Shown piece after piece: positions 34,570-46,629 of a DNA stretch of 64,000 nucleotides. This DNA is from Perognathus longimembris pacificus (Eukaryota; Chordata; Mammalia; Rodentia; Heteromyidae). Position 1 is the first letter of the stretch. Every line of letters begins with the position of its first letter. A program made the position numbers and the translations under genes. The DNA is taken from assembly GCF_023159225.1 (NCBI RefSeq), contig NC_063161.1, positions 121,620,958 through 121,684,957 on the forward strand, read 5' to 3'. The notes below the pieces were generated by a model, which was given only the letters and a program-made list of their open reading frames with translations, was not told the origin of the DNA and did no database searches.

Positions 34570-34720
34570 TTAAAAAAATTTTTTTATTGTCAAACTGTTG
34601 TGCAGAGAGGATACATTTTTATATGTTAGGCATTGGATACTTTTCTTGTACTGTTTGTTACCTCCTCCTTCATTCCCTCCTTCCTCCTCCCCCTTTCCCT
34701 TTCCCCCATGAGTTGTTCTT
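34570..34720 (-). repeat. truncated L1-type 3' end, antisense
   Basis: The complement contains a polypurine tract, GGTAACAAACAGTACAAG, TATCCAATGCCTAACATAT, and CAGTTTGACAATAAAAAA. Belongs to a different subfamily from its inverted neighbour. Confidence 0.8.
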
Positions 34721-34750
34721 TTACTAACTATTCTAATTAAATCTTCTCTT

Positions 34751-34945
34751 GGAGCTTGGAATATGGCCTAATGGTAGAGTGCTTGCCTCGTATACATGAA
34801 GCCCTGGGTTCAATTCCTCAGCACCACCTATATGGAAAAAGCTAGAAGTGGTGCTGTGGCTCACATGGTAGAGTGCTACCTTGAGCAAAAAGAAGCCAGG
34901 AACAGTGCCTAGGCCCTGAGTTTAAGCCCCAGGACTGGAAAAAAA
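34751..34945 (+). repeat. Type 1 (IDL-Geo) SINE, older copy
   Basis: GGAGCTTGGAATATGGCCTAA, GGGTTCAATTCCTCAGCACC, then GCTGTGGCTCACATGGTAG ... CCCCAGGACTGG. Short TSD TTCTCTTG (34744-34751 and 34952-34959). Confidence 0.9.
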
Positions 34946-34959
34946 AATTTTTTCTCTTG

Positions 34960-36119
34960 TCAATGACTAACTTCCAGTCACTAAGTACTATATGATTAGA
35001 TTCATAAGTCTCCATTTTGTTAGCCCTGATTGGGTTTTTGGCTTTGTCCATATTGAACGAATTAGACATCTAGGCAAGGTACTAGGGATAAAATAAAATG
35101 CAAGGATTAATTTATTGATTCATTTCAAAGCATTAATTGAGTTGTACTGGATATTATAATTGTGAGTATAGGATGGAGAAAAGAGTTTAATTTATTCCTG
35201 ACATTAGGCAGGAAAACTAATATCTGAAAACATCACAGTTTGGGAAGCTTTGGCCATGTATCAAAATGTTCAAGGCATTTTCAAGTTAAACATTGTGATG
35301 AAGATAGTAGTGCTATCCAATAAGAAAACAAAATGGAAGTCTCTGTGCTACATGGCCATTTGAATTTTATGTCACCTAGTCTTTCAGATCATGTGGCTGT
35401 TCCTTCTCTAAAGGAAATTTGTCCAAGGCTACAGAGAAGTAAGGATGGAATTGGGAAACGTAGAGCTGAAGGATCTGAATTACCTGTGATTCATCAAAAA
35501 CAAGTATGTGGGGTTTTCTGAAGTAGAGGATTGGAAATGATTGAAAGGTTTTTGGGCTGGGTACAGTTTAGAAATTAAAGGGGAGTCAGTATAAAAGACA
35601 CAATGGAGACTCTTAACACCCGACACTGTCCTTGAGGGCAGGAAGGAGATTCAGGTTTGGTTCCCCTAGCTGCTAAATAGTGTTTCAGATGAGGATCAGC
35701 TCAGAAACTTGATTTGAAAAATTAAATATAAGATAATGAGCCAGGACAGAGGCAAGAGTGTCCTTCTTCAAGTCTGAAAATTTACTGAGGGTGGAAGCTG
35801 TGGGCTCTTTGGGTGTTGGAAACATGCACGTGTTAAAGGCATATAACTTTATCACAGCTGTTACCCTGGGAGACTTTTTACTTTTACAGTGAGACTTCTT
35901 CCTACATTGGGACATTTCCAGACCCAGTGGTTTGCCAGGGTCATTTAGCCTTTGGTTAAAGTGCTTTTATTGGCCATTTTGTCTTCACTGGCCCACTACC
36001 AGGTAATTTTCTTGATGGTGAGGCCATATATATGTAGTAGAACAGGAAGGCACTGATGATTATGGAAATTACTATTAGCTGGCTCAGGTATAGGCAAAGT
36101 TTATATTAAAGATTAAAGG
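34960..36119. other. unique sequence
   Basis: No gene or repeat recognised; reading frames at 35333-35521 and 35685-35915 are short and featureless. Confidence 0.4.
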
Positions 36120-36480
36120 ATTGTCAAAATTTTCTTTTAACAATTTGAAACGTATGCTTTTAAATGCTATCCTAATTGATTTACATCGTTTAGCTTTAAT
36201 TACACTAGCCTGGAGTTTAATAAGGCCTCTGCATTTGGTCAATAAATGAATGTTTCAGACAATAGATCATTTTCAACAGGGTGTTTGCTCATGATGGTCT
36301 TTGTGTCAGTGGTTAATCCAATCTACCATCATCACAGCCAGGTTTATTTCCTTTTCAGCTAATTTGATAAACATCAACAGTTCAGCATTAGATCCTTAAT
36401 TATATACACTGAAGGCTGGTATTAAACAAATTGTATTCTGTTGCCTACCTTTGATTCAGTGGACTCTAGCCATTGAAGTA
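36120..36480. promoter_or_regulatory. possible conserved noncoding element
   Basis: Repeat-free block with several TAAT/ATTA cores of the kind bound by homeodomain proteins (CTAATTGATTTACATC, CTTTAATTACAC, CAGCTAATTTGATAAAC) spaced over about 250 bp. Composition resembles developmental enhancers, but AT-rich DNA yields such cores by chance. Inference only. Confidence 0.18.
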
Positions 36481-38056
36481 AGCTCTTTTAAGACAGACAG
36501 GTGATGCAGGTGCATTGTTCTGAGACTTTTCATGGGAAACTTGGGATAGCAGAGTTGTAGACATGTGCTCAATGGACATTTCTTGTTTTGTCCATAAATG
36601 TGTTAAGGTTAAGCCTTTGCTCTAATTTTATTTTTTTTAACTATACATTATCAGTAGAGAAAATTTTATAGTATACAGGGTTATGATATGATTCCTTTAT
36701 AGAGTGAGTTCTGCATCCACAAATCTAACTCTTCCCATATCTTCCTAGGGAAGATCTTTATGATAAAATATCACAAAAACTGTAATCTGAGGGAAGAATA
36801 ATTTCCACAAAGAGATATTTAGTAAACAGAGTGCATACTACATGCTTTCAAATCAACCACAAGCTGGAAGACAAAACAAAGTATTTGAAATCTATAAAGT
36901 TGGGTGTAGTTGCTGGAGGAAAAGGTAATTAACAAAGATTGAAGAGATACTTAGTAATTTTTCTCAGTCTGTTTTTCCTTTTCAAACTTTTCTGTCACTA
37001 CTTATTAAAACACCTCTGCTCTCAACTCCTAAGAGATTCCTCCCAAGACAAACTCTGGATTCAAAGGAAGATGAATATGCATTTAGAGAAAAAAATGCCA
37101 CAAAGCATCCCAAAGACAATGTGTTAACCCAGCATTCTTTTAATATTCTGCTCAGGACACCCCAGACATATTCTTCAATTGCTCTGCAATCATATTGGCA
37201 CATTTTTAGCCTCTTCTCCAGTTTACTGTGGTAAATGCAGATAGACATTAAAGGTAAAGGGGGAAAAATCTTATACACCCAGAGAAAGGAGACCACGGAA
37301 GGCCTAGTCAGGTGTAATCTCCTTGTGGAACCAATTGTAAATCCTGTTTCCTGAAGTCTAAAATGGTCTCTGAAGCTTCCGCTGCTGTTCTAGCCATCTG
37401 CCAAACTATAGAGGTGTTTTGAAGCTGTTGACAACCTCTGTAAAGGCTTCAAGTCAGGCTCATTGAAATGGGGAGGCAGTCAAGGGGGTTCTGATGCCAA
37501 GTACAGGTTCTGTTTCTTTCCCTTTGCTGTGAAGAAAAAAATTAGCCAAGGCCTGAAGAACTGCCATTGGCACAGGCATGTATGCATTGCTCTTTATCAT
37601 TTTCAAGACCAGAGCATTAGCCAGAGCCTTGTAGATTTATAGAGCTGTACCTCAAAAATAGGATTTTTTTTGGTTGTTTGTTTGGCAAGCAGCTACAAAA
37701 GCAGATGTTGTAAGCATACTTCACTACAGCTGCCTATTTGTTGTTTTCTTTGTAAAGATGGCAATTGTTACCTGCCTCTCTTGAGATGGGAGCAGGTTTT
37801 CCTGGTTGCTGCCTGTTCTGCCTTGTATTTTCTCTGCTTCTTTGAAGCACGTTGAGAAACTTTTGTTTAAATTAGTATAGGTTGTCACTGTGACTCTATG
37901 GACGTGATTATGTGTTTATTTACATAAACATCTCTTTAATAATATAGGAAGCTTCTTGAGAGCTAGGTCCAGGATTACTTTGGGTTTTAAATTGCCTTGT
38001 ACTAGTTTGTAAAATTGGGATTGTTTTGGTCCTTTTAGAAAATAATCTTGCCACAT
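36481..38056. other. unique sequence
   Basis: Contains a 104-codon antisense reading frame (36982-37296) with no recognisable domain. No repeat seen. Confidence 0.4.
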
Positions 38057-38284
38057 AGCTGGATGCTAATAGCTCATGTCTGTTATCCTTAGCTACTCAG
38101 GAGGCTGAGGACCAGTTTGAAGCCAGCATGGGCAAGAAAGTCTGTGACACTATCTCTAATAAACTACTCAGTAAGGTAGAAGTGGTGCTGTGGCTCAAGT
38201 GGTAGAGTGCTAACCTGGAGCACAAAGAGGCTCAGAGACAGCACCCAGGCCATGAGTTTGAGCCCCAGGATGGGGGGAAAAAGA
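38057..38284 (+). repeat. Type 2 SINE
   Basis: ATAGCTCATGTCTGTTATCC, AGCTACTCAGGAGGCTGAGG, TTTGAAGCCAGC, then GTGGCTCAAGTGGTAGAGTGC and CATGAGTTTGAGCCCCAGG. Confidence 0.9.
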
Positions 38285-38631
38285 AATCTAGTCACATCTA
38301 TTAGGATAAAAATTATGTATCATTCACTATAGCAATATCTTTCCCAGGAATCTGGAGTCACCTGGTTAATCCTCCTTGTCTGCTACCTGGTTGGCATGAC
38401 TCAGTGTGTCTTTAGAGGATTACTAAAGCCCACTAATTTACTTTTAGAGTCCAGCATTTGGCAGGCATAGGACTATGTACATCTACCACTGCTCTTGTCC
38501 CCAAGATGAGATTGCAGCATTTGTAACAAAAAATTAGGAAGTAATGGGAAAACACATATTTTTCTTTACTAAAAACTACTGTTTCTTTGAAGATATTTTT
38601 ATGTATACATTTTTATTAAACAGTGTGCACC

Positions 38632-38880
38632 ATTTATTAATAAAATTTTATTGTAAAATTGACATGTCATGTAATGATTACATTTCTTTCTGAGCAGTGT
38701 CATTCTTCCCTCATTCTCTCCCAGTTTTTCCTCTTCTGAGCCCCCTCCTGCCCAAGTTGTAAAGTTCATTTCCAACATAGTGTCTAGTGGGTATTGCTGC
38801 ATTGGTTCACCCTCTGTCCCACTGTTTCCATGCTTCCCCTTCCCCTCCTTAAATCAGATAAACTTATATACTAGACAAAG
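38632..38880 (-). repeat. older L1-type 3' end, antisense
   Basis: The complement ends TTACAATAAAATTTTATTAA, preceded by a polypurine tract (38700-38750) and a second GA-rich stretch (38815-38850). A more diverged subfamily than the other 3' ends. Confidence 0.62.
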
Positions 38881-39699
38881 GGTACAGAAATTTTAAAAAA
38901 GTGACAAATTAGAAGAAAGAATAAAGAAAGAAAGAATAAAGAACCACAGCAGTACAATAAAAAACATTCTGTTTTTATTACTTGAGATTTGTTTTGATAA
39001 GCATAATTTTATATGATCATATGCTGATAGCTATTGAGTCTTTGTGATCTTCTCCTAAGAATATCCTCCTTTTTTTCTTGCTATGTGAGTGCTTAGAGTG
39101 CTGTTTAATTAATCATTTCCAAGTGCAACTATTTATCTTTTACTAAACATTGGGATTTTGAAGATATTTCTAAAAACATCTTTGTATAAAATTGCTCTCA
39201 TCCTACATTTTAAGTCCCCAAATTAAAAAAAAAACGGAGATAAATAAAATACAGAAAGCATAAAACTTATTAACTTGTGGTATCCTAGTTTTATAGTTCT
39301 CACCACCTACCTACATTTAACAATAACTCCAGGTTGAGACTATTTTTAGCCAACAAAGAAATAACTGAATGTCAGAGTTTGATAACCCTTTGAGTTTATT
39401 TGGGTCTATCCTTATCATTTTACAGTTGGTAAAAACTCTATGGGAGCAGACTCAAATCATTTCCTGTGAGCCAATGACAGCAAATCAGCCATGACACAGG
39501 GCATCTTAATTTTTGGGGAAATATTTCTTCCATCTCCTTGAAAAGTTGCAACAGATTGTCTACATTTTTGTATGTTGCTTTCCTCATTTTGAGAATATTT
39601 TCAGGATTTAAGAAGATTCAGTAAAAGACTTCCATCTTTTAATTATTTTCCTTGTTGTTTGCATACAGACTTCTCTACCTCACAAGGTTGCTGATCCAT
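38881..39699. other. unique AT-rich sequence
   Basis: No feature recognised. Confidence 0.4.
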
Positions 39700-39702
39700 T
39701 CT

Positions 39703-39810
39703 TTTTTTTTCTTCTTTATTGTCAAGAGGGGTTACAGTTTCATATGTAAGGTGAGTACATTTCTTATCTAACTTGTTACCTCTGCCCTCCACTTCTCAGG
39801 CCATTTTGTC
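39703..39810 (-). repeat. L1-type 3' end fragment, antisense
   Basis: The complement reads AGTTAGATAAGAAATGTACTC, ACCTTACATATGAAACTG, TAACCCCTCTTGACAATAAA, the signature of the 3'-end family, with the A tail seen as the T run at 39703-39711. Confidence 0.72.
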
Positions 39811-40842
39811 CATGTGTCAGCATCATAGAGTATTCTTGGAGGTTGAGATGGCGATGCCTTCACTCTACCTTGTGTGCTTGTATGATACTGTTGTCCCACT
39901 GGAGCTGGGAATTGACAAAATGAATTGACCTGTCAGACCCTGGCTCTAACATGGAGAAGTAATGACCTTGGAAAATGAATTAAGCACTAGAGATCCTCGC
40001 ATCCATGCCTGTTCAGAAATTTGTATTCCCAGGTGTTTTCTACCTAAACTCTTTAGTGTACAAATCAGTGTGTTTTGGCACATGTGAACAGCTGTATAGC
40101 ATGGACATAATCGTTACTTAGAAATTTTCCATGATTTCCCCCAAGATTTTATGTCCCTTTGAAGTCACTCTGTTCTCTCAAATCTTTATTATTAACTTTT
40201 GATTCAGAAACAGTTTCAAATCCTTACAAATGCAATAATAAAGAAAGTAAACAAGTGTACTTCTACAATCTTGTGTGTTCTTAGTGTGTTCCCTTTAGTT
40301 TTTCTGAAATGTTGGAAGTTAGGTTATCTCTATCTGCTTTCGTTGCACATAGTATCTTAGATAAGCACAGTCCACTTATGAAAATGGTTGAATTTAACCT
40401 CAATAAAATATCTGTGTTCTAGTTTGCCAGTTAGTCCAGGAATGTCCCGCGGGATTTCCTCATTCAGTGTGGGGCCCAGTGTGAACTCAAGGCATGTATT
40501 TGGTTCTCATGCCATTTTAGTTTCCTTAATCTAGGAAAGTTTTACGGCCTGTCCTTACCTTCTTAACATTAAAAATGTTAAGAACACAGTTCCCTTTCCC
40601 TTTTGAAAATAGAATGTTCCTCATCTGTGATTCTTAAATTTTCTTACAACTAGAGTGTCTAGATACACATTCTTGACAGGAACACTACATAAGTGACACT
40701 GTGTCTTTTTCTAGAGTATACCCAGATGGTCATCTAATTAAGATGTTATCCACTATAAAATAAATTTGTAGAGATTCTTAGACTACACAACCACCATACT
40801 CTCCATAATAATCTCCTTCTTAGTAACTTGCTAATTTTTTTA
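39811..40842. other. unique sequence
   Basis: No gene or repeat recognised with confidence. Confidence 0.4.
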
Positions 40843-40910
40843 ATGTGGTGCTGAGGATCTAACCCAACGCCTTATGTATACCCTTCTACTGACCTCTACT
40901 CCAACCTCCA
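40843..40910 (-). repeat. ID-like monomer, antisense
   Basis: GTGGTGCTGAGGATCTAACCC and CTCTACTCCAACCTCC are the antisense of the tRNA-Ala-like ID core. No right arm is present. Confidence 0.6.
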
Positions 40911-41238
40911 AAAATGTTTGATTTACTATTGATTCTTTCTGTCTTACCCACCAGTGGCTTGATGACTACAAAATAATTTTCCAGCCTTGAAATTTCCTTA
41001 TTACTAGTTTGCCTTTGGCATTGTTTTGCAAGAACCTTTCTGTTGCTCATAGTTATTTGTTGGTTTGCTTCGCCTGATGCTCCAATTATACTAGATTTGT
41101 GTAATGAGACCCGTGTCAAGCTGGGTCCTGGGTTACATGAAGTGCCCCCAGTAGTCCCTTATTTTCTGTTATAACAAGATGGTCCAGGATTTCCCATGTG
41201 AGTCATCAGTCCTTTCTCCAAGGGACACTGCTTTCTTT

Positions 41239-41963
41239 TTTTTTTATAGGGGGGGGCTTTTAATATTCATTTTTATTAATTTTATTCCAAATGTACATTA
41301 GATGTTTTGATAGAGAGATTATTAATATTCAGTTAGGAAGCAAATAGCGACCTCAGTTCCCTCCACCCTGATTCTCGCCCCTGGGGTAACACAATGAAAG
41401 CCAGGTCATACCTGTTACATAGACAAAATCTTTATTACAGGTCATGAGCAGAGAAAAACAGATTTTCTTTCCTTTACATATAGGAGAAAGAGGCAACTAA
41501 CCTCTTCTTCCCTCCCAAAAGAAATACAAAAAAATCCTAATTACTTATTATAACCTTTAAAAAATATAAATGCATTTTTCCACATAATTGATACATTTGC
41601 AACTTATGACCCAGACATTCTTTAAGGTTCCTAGTTTCATTTGTCCTTGGAATGTAAACATGTATTTCTACAGTTAGATAAATCTCTCTGGAGTTTTATT
41701 GCTACCTGTATACACTAGAAACGATCTCACCAAAGCACCTTATTAAAGCTGGCTTTTGGCCTGAGATCTGTCTCCAGCTAAACTAATATTCTTTAGACAC
41801 GCAAAAAAGATTTCTTCATACCACAGAGTTAGCTTACACAATTAATAGGAGTAACATTTCTTTATGTTAAGGACATAACTTAACAAATCCTTTTCTTTGT
41901 GCACAGGAAAAAAACCCAACAACAATAAACCTCAGCCTATTATGTTCCCATATAATAAATTAT
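41239..41963 (-). pseudogene. retroposed transcript of unknown origin
   Basis: A 725-bp insert flanked by GACACTGCTTTCTTT at 41224-41238 and 41964-41978. The left end carries a T run, so on the minus strand it ends in poly(A), with AATAAA signals 30-60 bases upstream (complement near 41270-41290) and another further in (near 41430). These are marks of L1-mediated retroposition of a polyadenylated RNA. The body matches no SINE, L1 or LTR that I recognise, has no long reading frame and looks like 3' UTR or noncoding RNA. An LTR-derived transcript is an alternative. Confidence 0.75.
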
Positions 41964-41978
41964 GACACTGCTTTCTTT

Positions 41979-42770
41979 CAGTGGCGAGTTCTACCTTTTC
42001 TCCTAAGATGTTTCTGTCATTTGAAGCAAAGGTATTAAGCTCACTAGTACAAACAAATAGCTAATATCTAAACAAGTGAAGAACAAAGTTGCCAAAAATA
42101 CTCTGGAAGATAAAAATTTTAAGGCTTTAATGAGCCTTAAAGTATAAGGAAATATAAAATGGAATCATTAGACAGTGAACTTTGGCAAAAAGTAGGCAAA
42201 AAAAGTCTTAACCCACAAAGGGTCTTACAGGGTCATTTACTTTATATTTTCCCATCATATCTGAATCATGGAGAAAACATACTGTAAGAACTCCCATCTA
42301 TGGTGGTGGGGGCAAGGTAGGTATTTTCAATGTATCATTACAGATAGAACTACTGTGTTACTACAGACAGAGGCTGAAAATTAGACTAAGAGGAGACTGA
42401 AAAGAAAGAATTCTCACCAAGCTACTCAGAGAACTTAAAAAAATGAATAATGAAGACTATGAAAGGGCAAGAGCCAGTGCAACTGTGGGGAGAACCATCT
42501 TACACACAGCAATGGCTTGGTTCTACTTCCTGTTAGCACTTTGGAAAGTTTCCCAGTGTCAGCCTTCAGTCATCGTCATTGTGTACTTCTTGATTCATCA
42601 ATTCCAACCAGTGAGACATGCATTCCAATACATGACTGTCAGCAGTAGGTGCAGTTATCTTAACACAGTGATTTCTATGAGCCAGGCATCCATGACTGCA
42701 AACAGAGGAAGAAAGTGTACTAGTATGTCATCAACATGCCATGTGAAACCGTAGCTTCTATTGTTGATGA
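41979..42770. other. unclassified sequence upstream of an L1-type 3' end
   Basis: Holds a 103-codon plus-strand reading frame (42443-42754) that I do not recognise. It lies just before the L1-type 3' end and may belong to the same insertion, or be unique DNA. Confidence 0.3.
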
Positions 42771-42774
42771 CCCT

Positions 42775-43088
42775 CTTGTATCCCCTTCCTGTGGTTGTAC
42801 CTGCACTATCACTGAGTACATTGGAAACTGTATATACTGGTATTAGAACTAGGAAAGTGAAAGGGAATACCCAAATTGAGAGACACAGAATAAAAAGACA
42901 AATGACTACAAAGCAATACTTGCAAATCTGTTTGGTGTAAACCAACTGAACAACTCATAGGGGGAGAGGGAAAGGGAGAGGAGGGAGGAGGGAATGAGGG
43001 AGGAAGTAACAAACAGTACAAGAAATGTATCCAATGCTTAACATATGAAACTGTAACTTCTGTGTACATCATTTTGACAAATAAAAAA
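42775..43088 (+). repeat. L1-type 3' end
   Basis: GAATACCCAAATTGAGAGAC, CAATACTTGCAAATCTGTTTGG, a polypurine tract (42960-43005), AGTAACAAACAGTACAAG, TTTTGACAAATAAAAAATG. From 42866 on it matches the copy at 46161 almost base for base. The 5' limit is uncertain. Confidence 0.78.
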
Positions 43089-45376
43089 TGAAATTTATAC
43101 TCACATTTGCATGGATCCCTGCATATTAATGTATGATCAAAAAGTTATGCTCCATAAATTGCCATGACTTTGAAATTATCAAGCAGTTACCTTTCTAAAA
43201 CAGACTGGGTGAGGAAACATATTCTAGGACAAATGACCACATATCAATCTTCCCTGAAGAGACACCCTGGAAGGAATGTTGGCTGGAACTTCTGTCTAAA
43301 GGTTCACATCTCATTGTTTGCTGGAATCAAACATGCATAACACCTTTATTTTTAAATGACTCTTCCTTAGGACTTTTTTTCTGTTATTGCTTTGTTACTG
43401 TATGCTGGAAAATATTGTCTAATTACTAACCAAAAATCACTTAAAAGTGATAAACTATTTGTTGGATCATTGTCACATTTGTCAGATTAGTATCACAGAG
43501 TAACCTCAGTCACAACAGTCTTAATCAGTGCCACTTAACATGCAAGTGTGGATCCAGGCAGGTCTGTGTGTGCAAGACCAATAGAACTTCACACTGAACA
43601 TTTAGAAACTTATACAATATGTGAATGAAATGGAGAAGATTTAATGGACCGAAGTGATGGCCGACATCACTGAGCTAGGTGACTAGTATCTAAGTTATAT
43701 AGGAGTCAAGGCTAGAAGTATAATTTGTGAGTTTCATCTTTAATAGGATAGTGAAATATTCATGCTGAATTTCTTAGTTTCTAAGCCACCACTGATTATA
43801 AGACATGCCACTATTTGAGAATAACATTTATGGAAAGCAAACACCACCTTAGTCAATAGGCATCCCAATGCAAAGTTATCTCCACCTCAAAAATATTTGT
43901 CTCTATGGAAATGAGCATTAGAATAAAGGACATATCATGATATACTTTTCCTTCTCCCTTTTTCCCTAACCAAATAGTACAAATGTAAAATAAAGCAAAA
44001 CTGCAGTAGTTATTGACATAGTATTCGATTCCATGAAATCAATTTGAATGCTGAATTTAGATTAGAAAAGAGATTTCTGTGTAGTGCTACCAGGCCATTG
44101 GGATGCATTTCAAGTGATCTTATCACATGATGGCCTGAAAGATTTTCTTTATGCACGACTGGACTGTTATATACAAAGACTGAACAATAGGGGCAAACAC
44201 ACTGTAGAAGAGTTCCAATATATACTACGATTTCTCCAATGTCTGAATAACTATGGATGGGTCATAGCTAGGTGATTAATGAATCTAGGAAAGGTTTCAC
44301 ACCAAAACTTGAACTCTGTAAGGGAGAGCTCCACTTACTCTTAAACCTGAGTATGAAGCAAGCTCAAATACTGGTTAGATGAATATAGATATTTCTCTGT
44401 CTAAAGTAGTTTATATGAAATAATGTCTGAACAGGGTGGATAATTCCTTAGGGAAGCTGGAGGTCTCTGTCTTTGGGGATATTCTAGAAAATTTTATAAA
44501 AGGAATATTGACATGATCTGGGCCTCAAGGAAAAGAAACTTAGAAAATCCCAAACTGCTTTTTGTTTGTATGTATTTTTCTACATAGCCCATATCTTGGT
44601 AATTGCTTATCCTTAATAAATGCTGGATTAGTGGTGTCAAGATATGAAAATTGAGCCTGTATCCAAGGCATAGGATGAGATTTATAAATGAATGGAGATT
44701 TTTCTTAGTTACAGTATGTGGTAAGATTTGGATATACAACTAGGAATATAGTTGAGAAATTAGTAAATTTTTCTGTTTATTGTGAAATACTTTGCTCAAA
44801 GGGAATCATTGCTGACTCTTTTTTTAATTAGACACAACATGAAGTTATAGCACATTTCTTGACTCTTTTTTATTATTTACACTATTAATAATGGAAACAG
44901 CAATAATAAAGAAGCAATGTTTATGCAACCAGTCATTCTTCCCATTTTTCAGCATCCCTTGATGTTACATGTGGCTGTGTGATTTAATTATAGCTAATGA
45001 GATAGAAACAGAAGCAATATACATAATTTTTGTGGCTATAAAAGAAAAACATATTTTCTTCTATTTTGGGGAAGGATGCTAACTTGATGATAAGGCCACA
45101 AAATCACCTTTTACTATGAGTTGGAAGTGGGATGCTGAGGCCTATGGATAGGGCTGTGTCTCTGACAGTATAAGTGGCCACCATCACCCTAAAAGATGCA
45201 TAGTTGATCCCTTTTGTAGTAGCAACTAATATGCTTGAGTTTACACTGAGCTTGTAAGTACTCAATGTGTTTGGGATTTATTTCCCAGATCATTTGTTTC
45301 TACGGCAGTCAATTCAACTTCTAATGTGGAAGAAGGTGTAAGATGACGTTATTCTTGAACTGTAGACTGTTGTGCC
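43089..45376. other. unique sequence
   Basis: No repeat family recognised. A 63-codon reading frame at 44084-44275 has a protein-like composition, but I do not recognise it and there are no supporting splice sites. Confidence 0.35.
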
Positions 45377-45416
45377 TGTGTATCTCTAATTCTATTTGTG
45401 TATCTCTAATTCTATT
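45377..45416 (+). repeat. perfect 20-bp tandem duplication
   Basis: TGTGTATCTCTAATTCTATT occurs twice head to tail without mismatch, implying a recent replication slip. Confidence 0.95.
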
Positions 45417-45768
45417 AACTTTAGAGTAATTAATGACACAATTTTTTTCTGCATGATATTTTTTCAAATATTTGATAAAGGCTTTGTGAGCACAAAGAAA
45501 TATTTGTAACTTTAGTTTATGTTGACTTTATTAAAACTAGGTAATATAAAAAGTATAAAAAGTCATTTTTAATAAGTTTTAGTATCTAATTCTCTTGTAA
45601 AATTAGTATTTTTCTAAAAATATACATTTTACGTAGTTATTTGATTTGTTTCCAATTTGTCACTAAGCTATCACATTATAATACAGTAAATTATTAAGTA
45701 TTATTCACATATATTACATATTTACACTTTTCAAAAATTCTGAATATTTTCAGGCTTACAAATATCAA

Positions 45769-45769
<1 letters not shown>

Positions 45770-45812
<43 letters not shown>

Positions 45813-45832
45813 TTATGTGTGTGTGTATGTGT
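45770..45832 (+). repeat. (GT)n microsatellite at SINE tail
   Basis: About 60 bp of GT with GG and TTAT breaks, directly joined to the 3' end of the antisense SINE that follows. Confidence 0.96.
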
Positions 45833-46058
45833 GCCAGTCCTGTAGACTTGAATTTAGGGCCTGTGCATTGTCCTTGAGCATTTGTGCTCAAAGCTGGTGT
45901 TATGCCACTTGGACCACAGCTTCACTTCTGGCTGTTGGTGGCTAACTGGAGATAAGAGTCTTATGGACTCTCCTGCCTGAACTGGCTTTGGACCATGATC
46001 CTCAGATTTCAGCCTTCCAAATTGATAAGATTATAGGTGTGAGCTACTGCCATCTGCC
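45833..46058 (-). repeat. Type 2 SINE, antisense
   Basis: GCCAGTCCTGTAGACTTGAA, CTCAAAGCTGGTGTTATGCC, ACCACAG (Geo arm), then GGCTTTGGACCATGATCCTC and GATTATAGGTGTGAGC (B1-like arm). Confidence 0.9.
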
Positions 46059-46160
46059 ATAAATATCAATTTTTAGTAAGTATTTTTTTCTGAAAAAAAA
46101 ATCCAACAAGTAAAAGCTAATCACTTAAGTGATCACTATAGATTAAAAAATCCCAAGACA

Positions 46161-46397
46161 GAATACCAAATTTGAGAGACACAGGGTAAAAAAAGGCAAA
46201 CAACTACAAAAGCAATACTTGCAAAACTGTTTGGTGTAAGTGAACTGAACACCTCCGGGGGGGGGGGGGGAGGGAAAGGGGGAGGAAGGAGGGGGATATG
46301 AGGGACAAGGTAACAAACAGTACAAGAAATGTATCCATTGCCTAACGTATGAAACTGTAACCTCTCTGTACATCAGTTTGATAATAAAAATTTGAAA
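46161..46397 (+). repeat. truncated L1-type 3' end with 16-bp TSD
   Basis: GAATACCAAATTTGAGAGAC, a 14-G run (46257-46270) opening a polypurine tract, GGTAACAAACAGTACAAG, CAGTTTGATAATAAAAAT. Flanks AAAAAATCCCAAGACA (46145-46160) and AAAAAATCACAAGACA (46398-46413) differ once. Confidence 0.88.
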
Positions 46398-46413
46398 AAA
46401 AAATCACAAGACA

Positions 46414-46629
46414 AGTGGATTAAATAAAGTTTATTAAACATATACATCTATTAAACATCCAAATAGTATTTCTGAATGTAATCAAATAATCACATTTATA
46501 GTATTAACTTTTGAAATTTATCACAGCTCTGATGGTCAGAGTATTTAATATCAAACTCAAATACCTTAGAAAAGGATGGAAACTATTAGTAATGAAAGCT
46601 CATGTTTACTAAGCTTTGTAAAATTTACA
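46414..46629. other. unique AT-rich sequence
   Basis: No feature recognised. Confidence 0.4.

Noticed and set aside
42443..42754. 103-codon plus-strand frame beginning with Met-Asn-Asn
   Set aside because: No recognised domain, no splice or promoter context, and it adjoins an L1-type 3' end; possibly part of that insertion. Kept only as unclassified sequence.
44084..44275. 63-codon frame with protein-like composition
   Set aside because: Short, no family match, no supporting signals.
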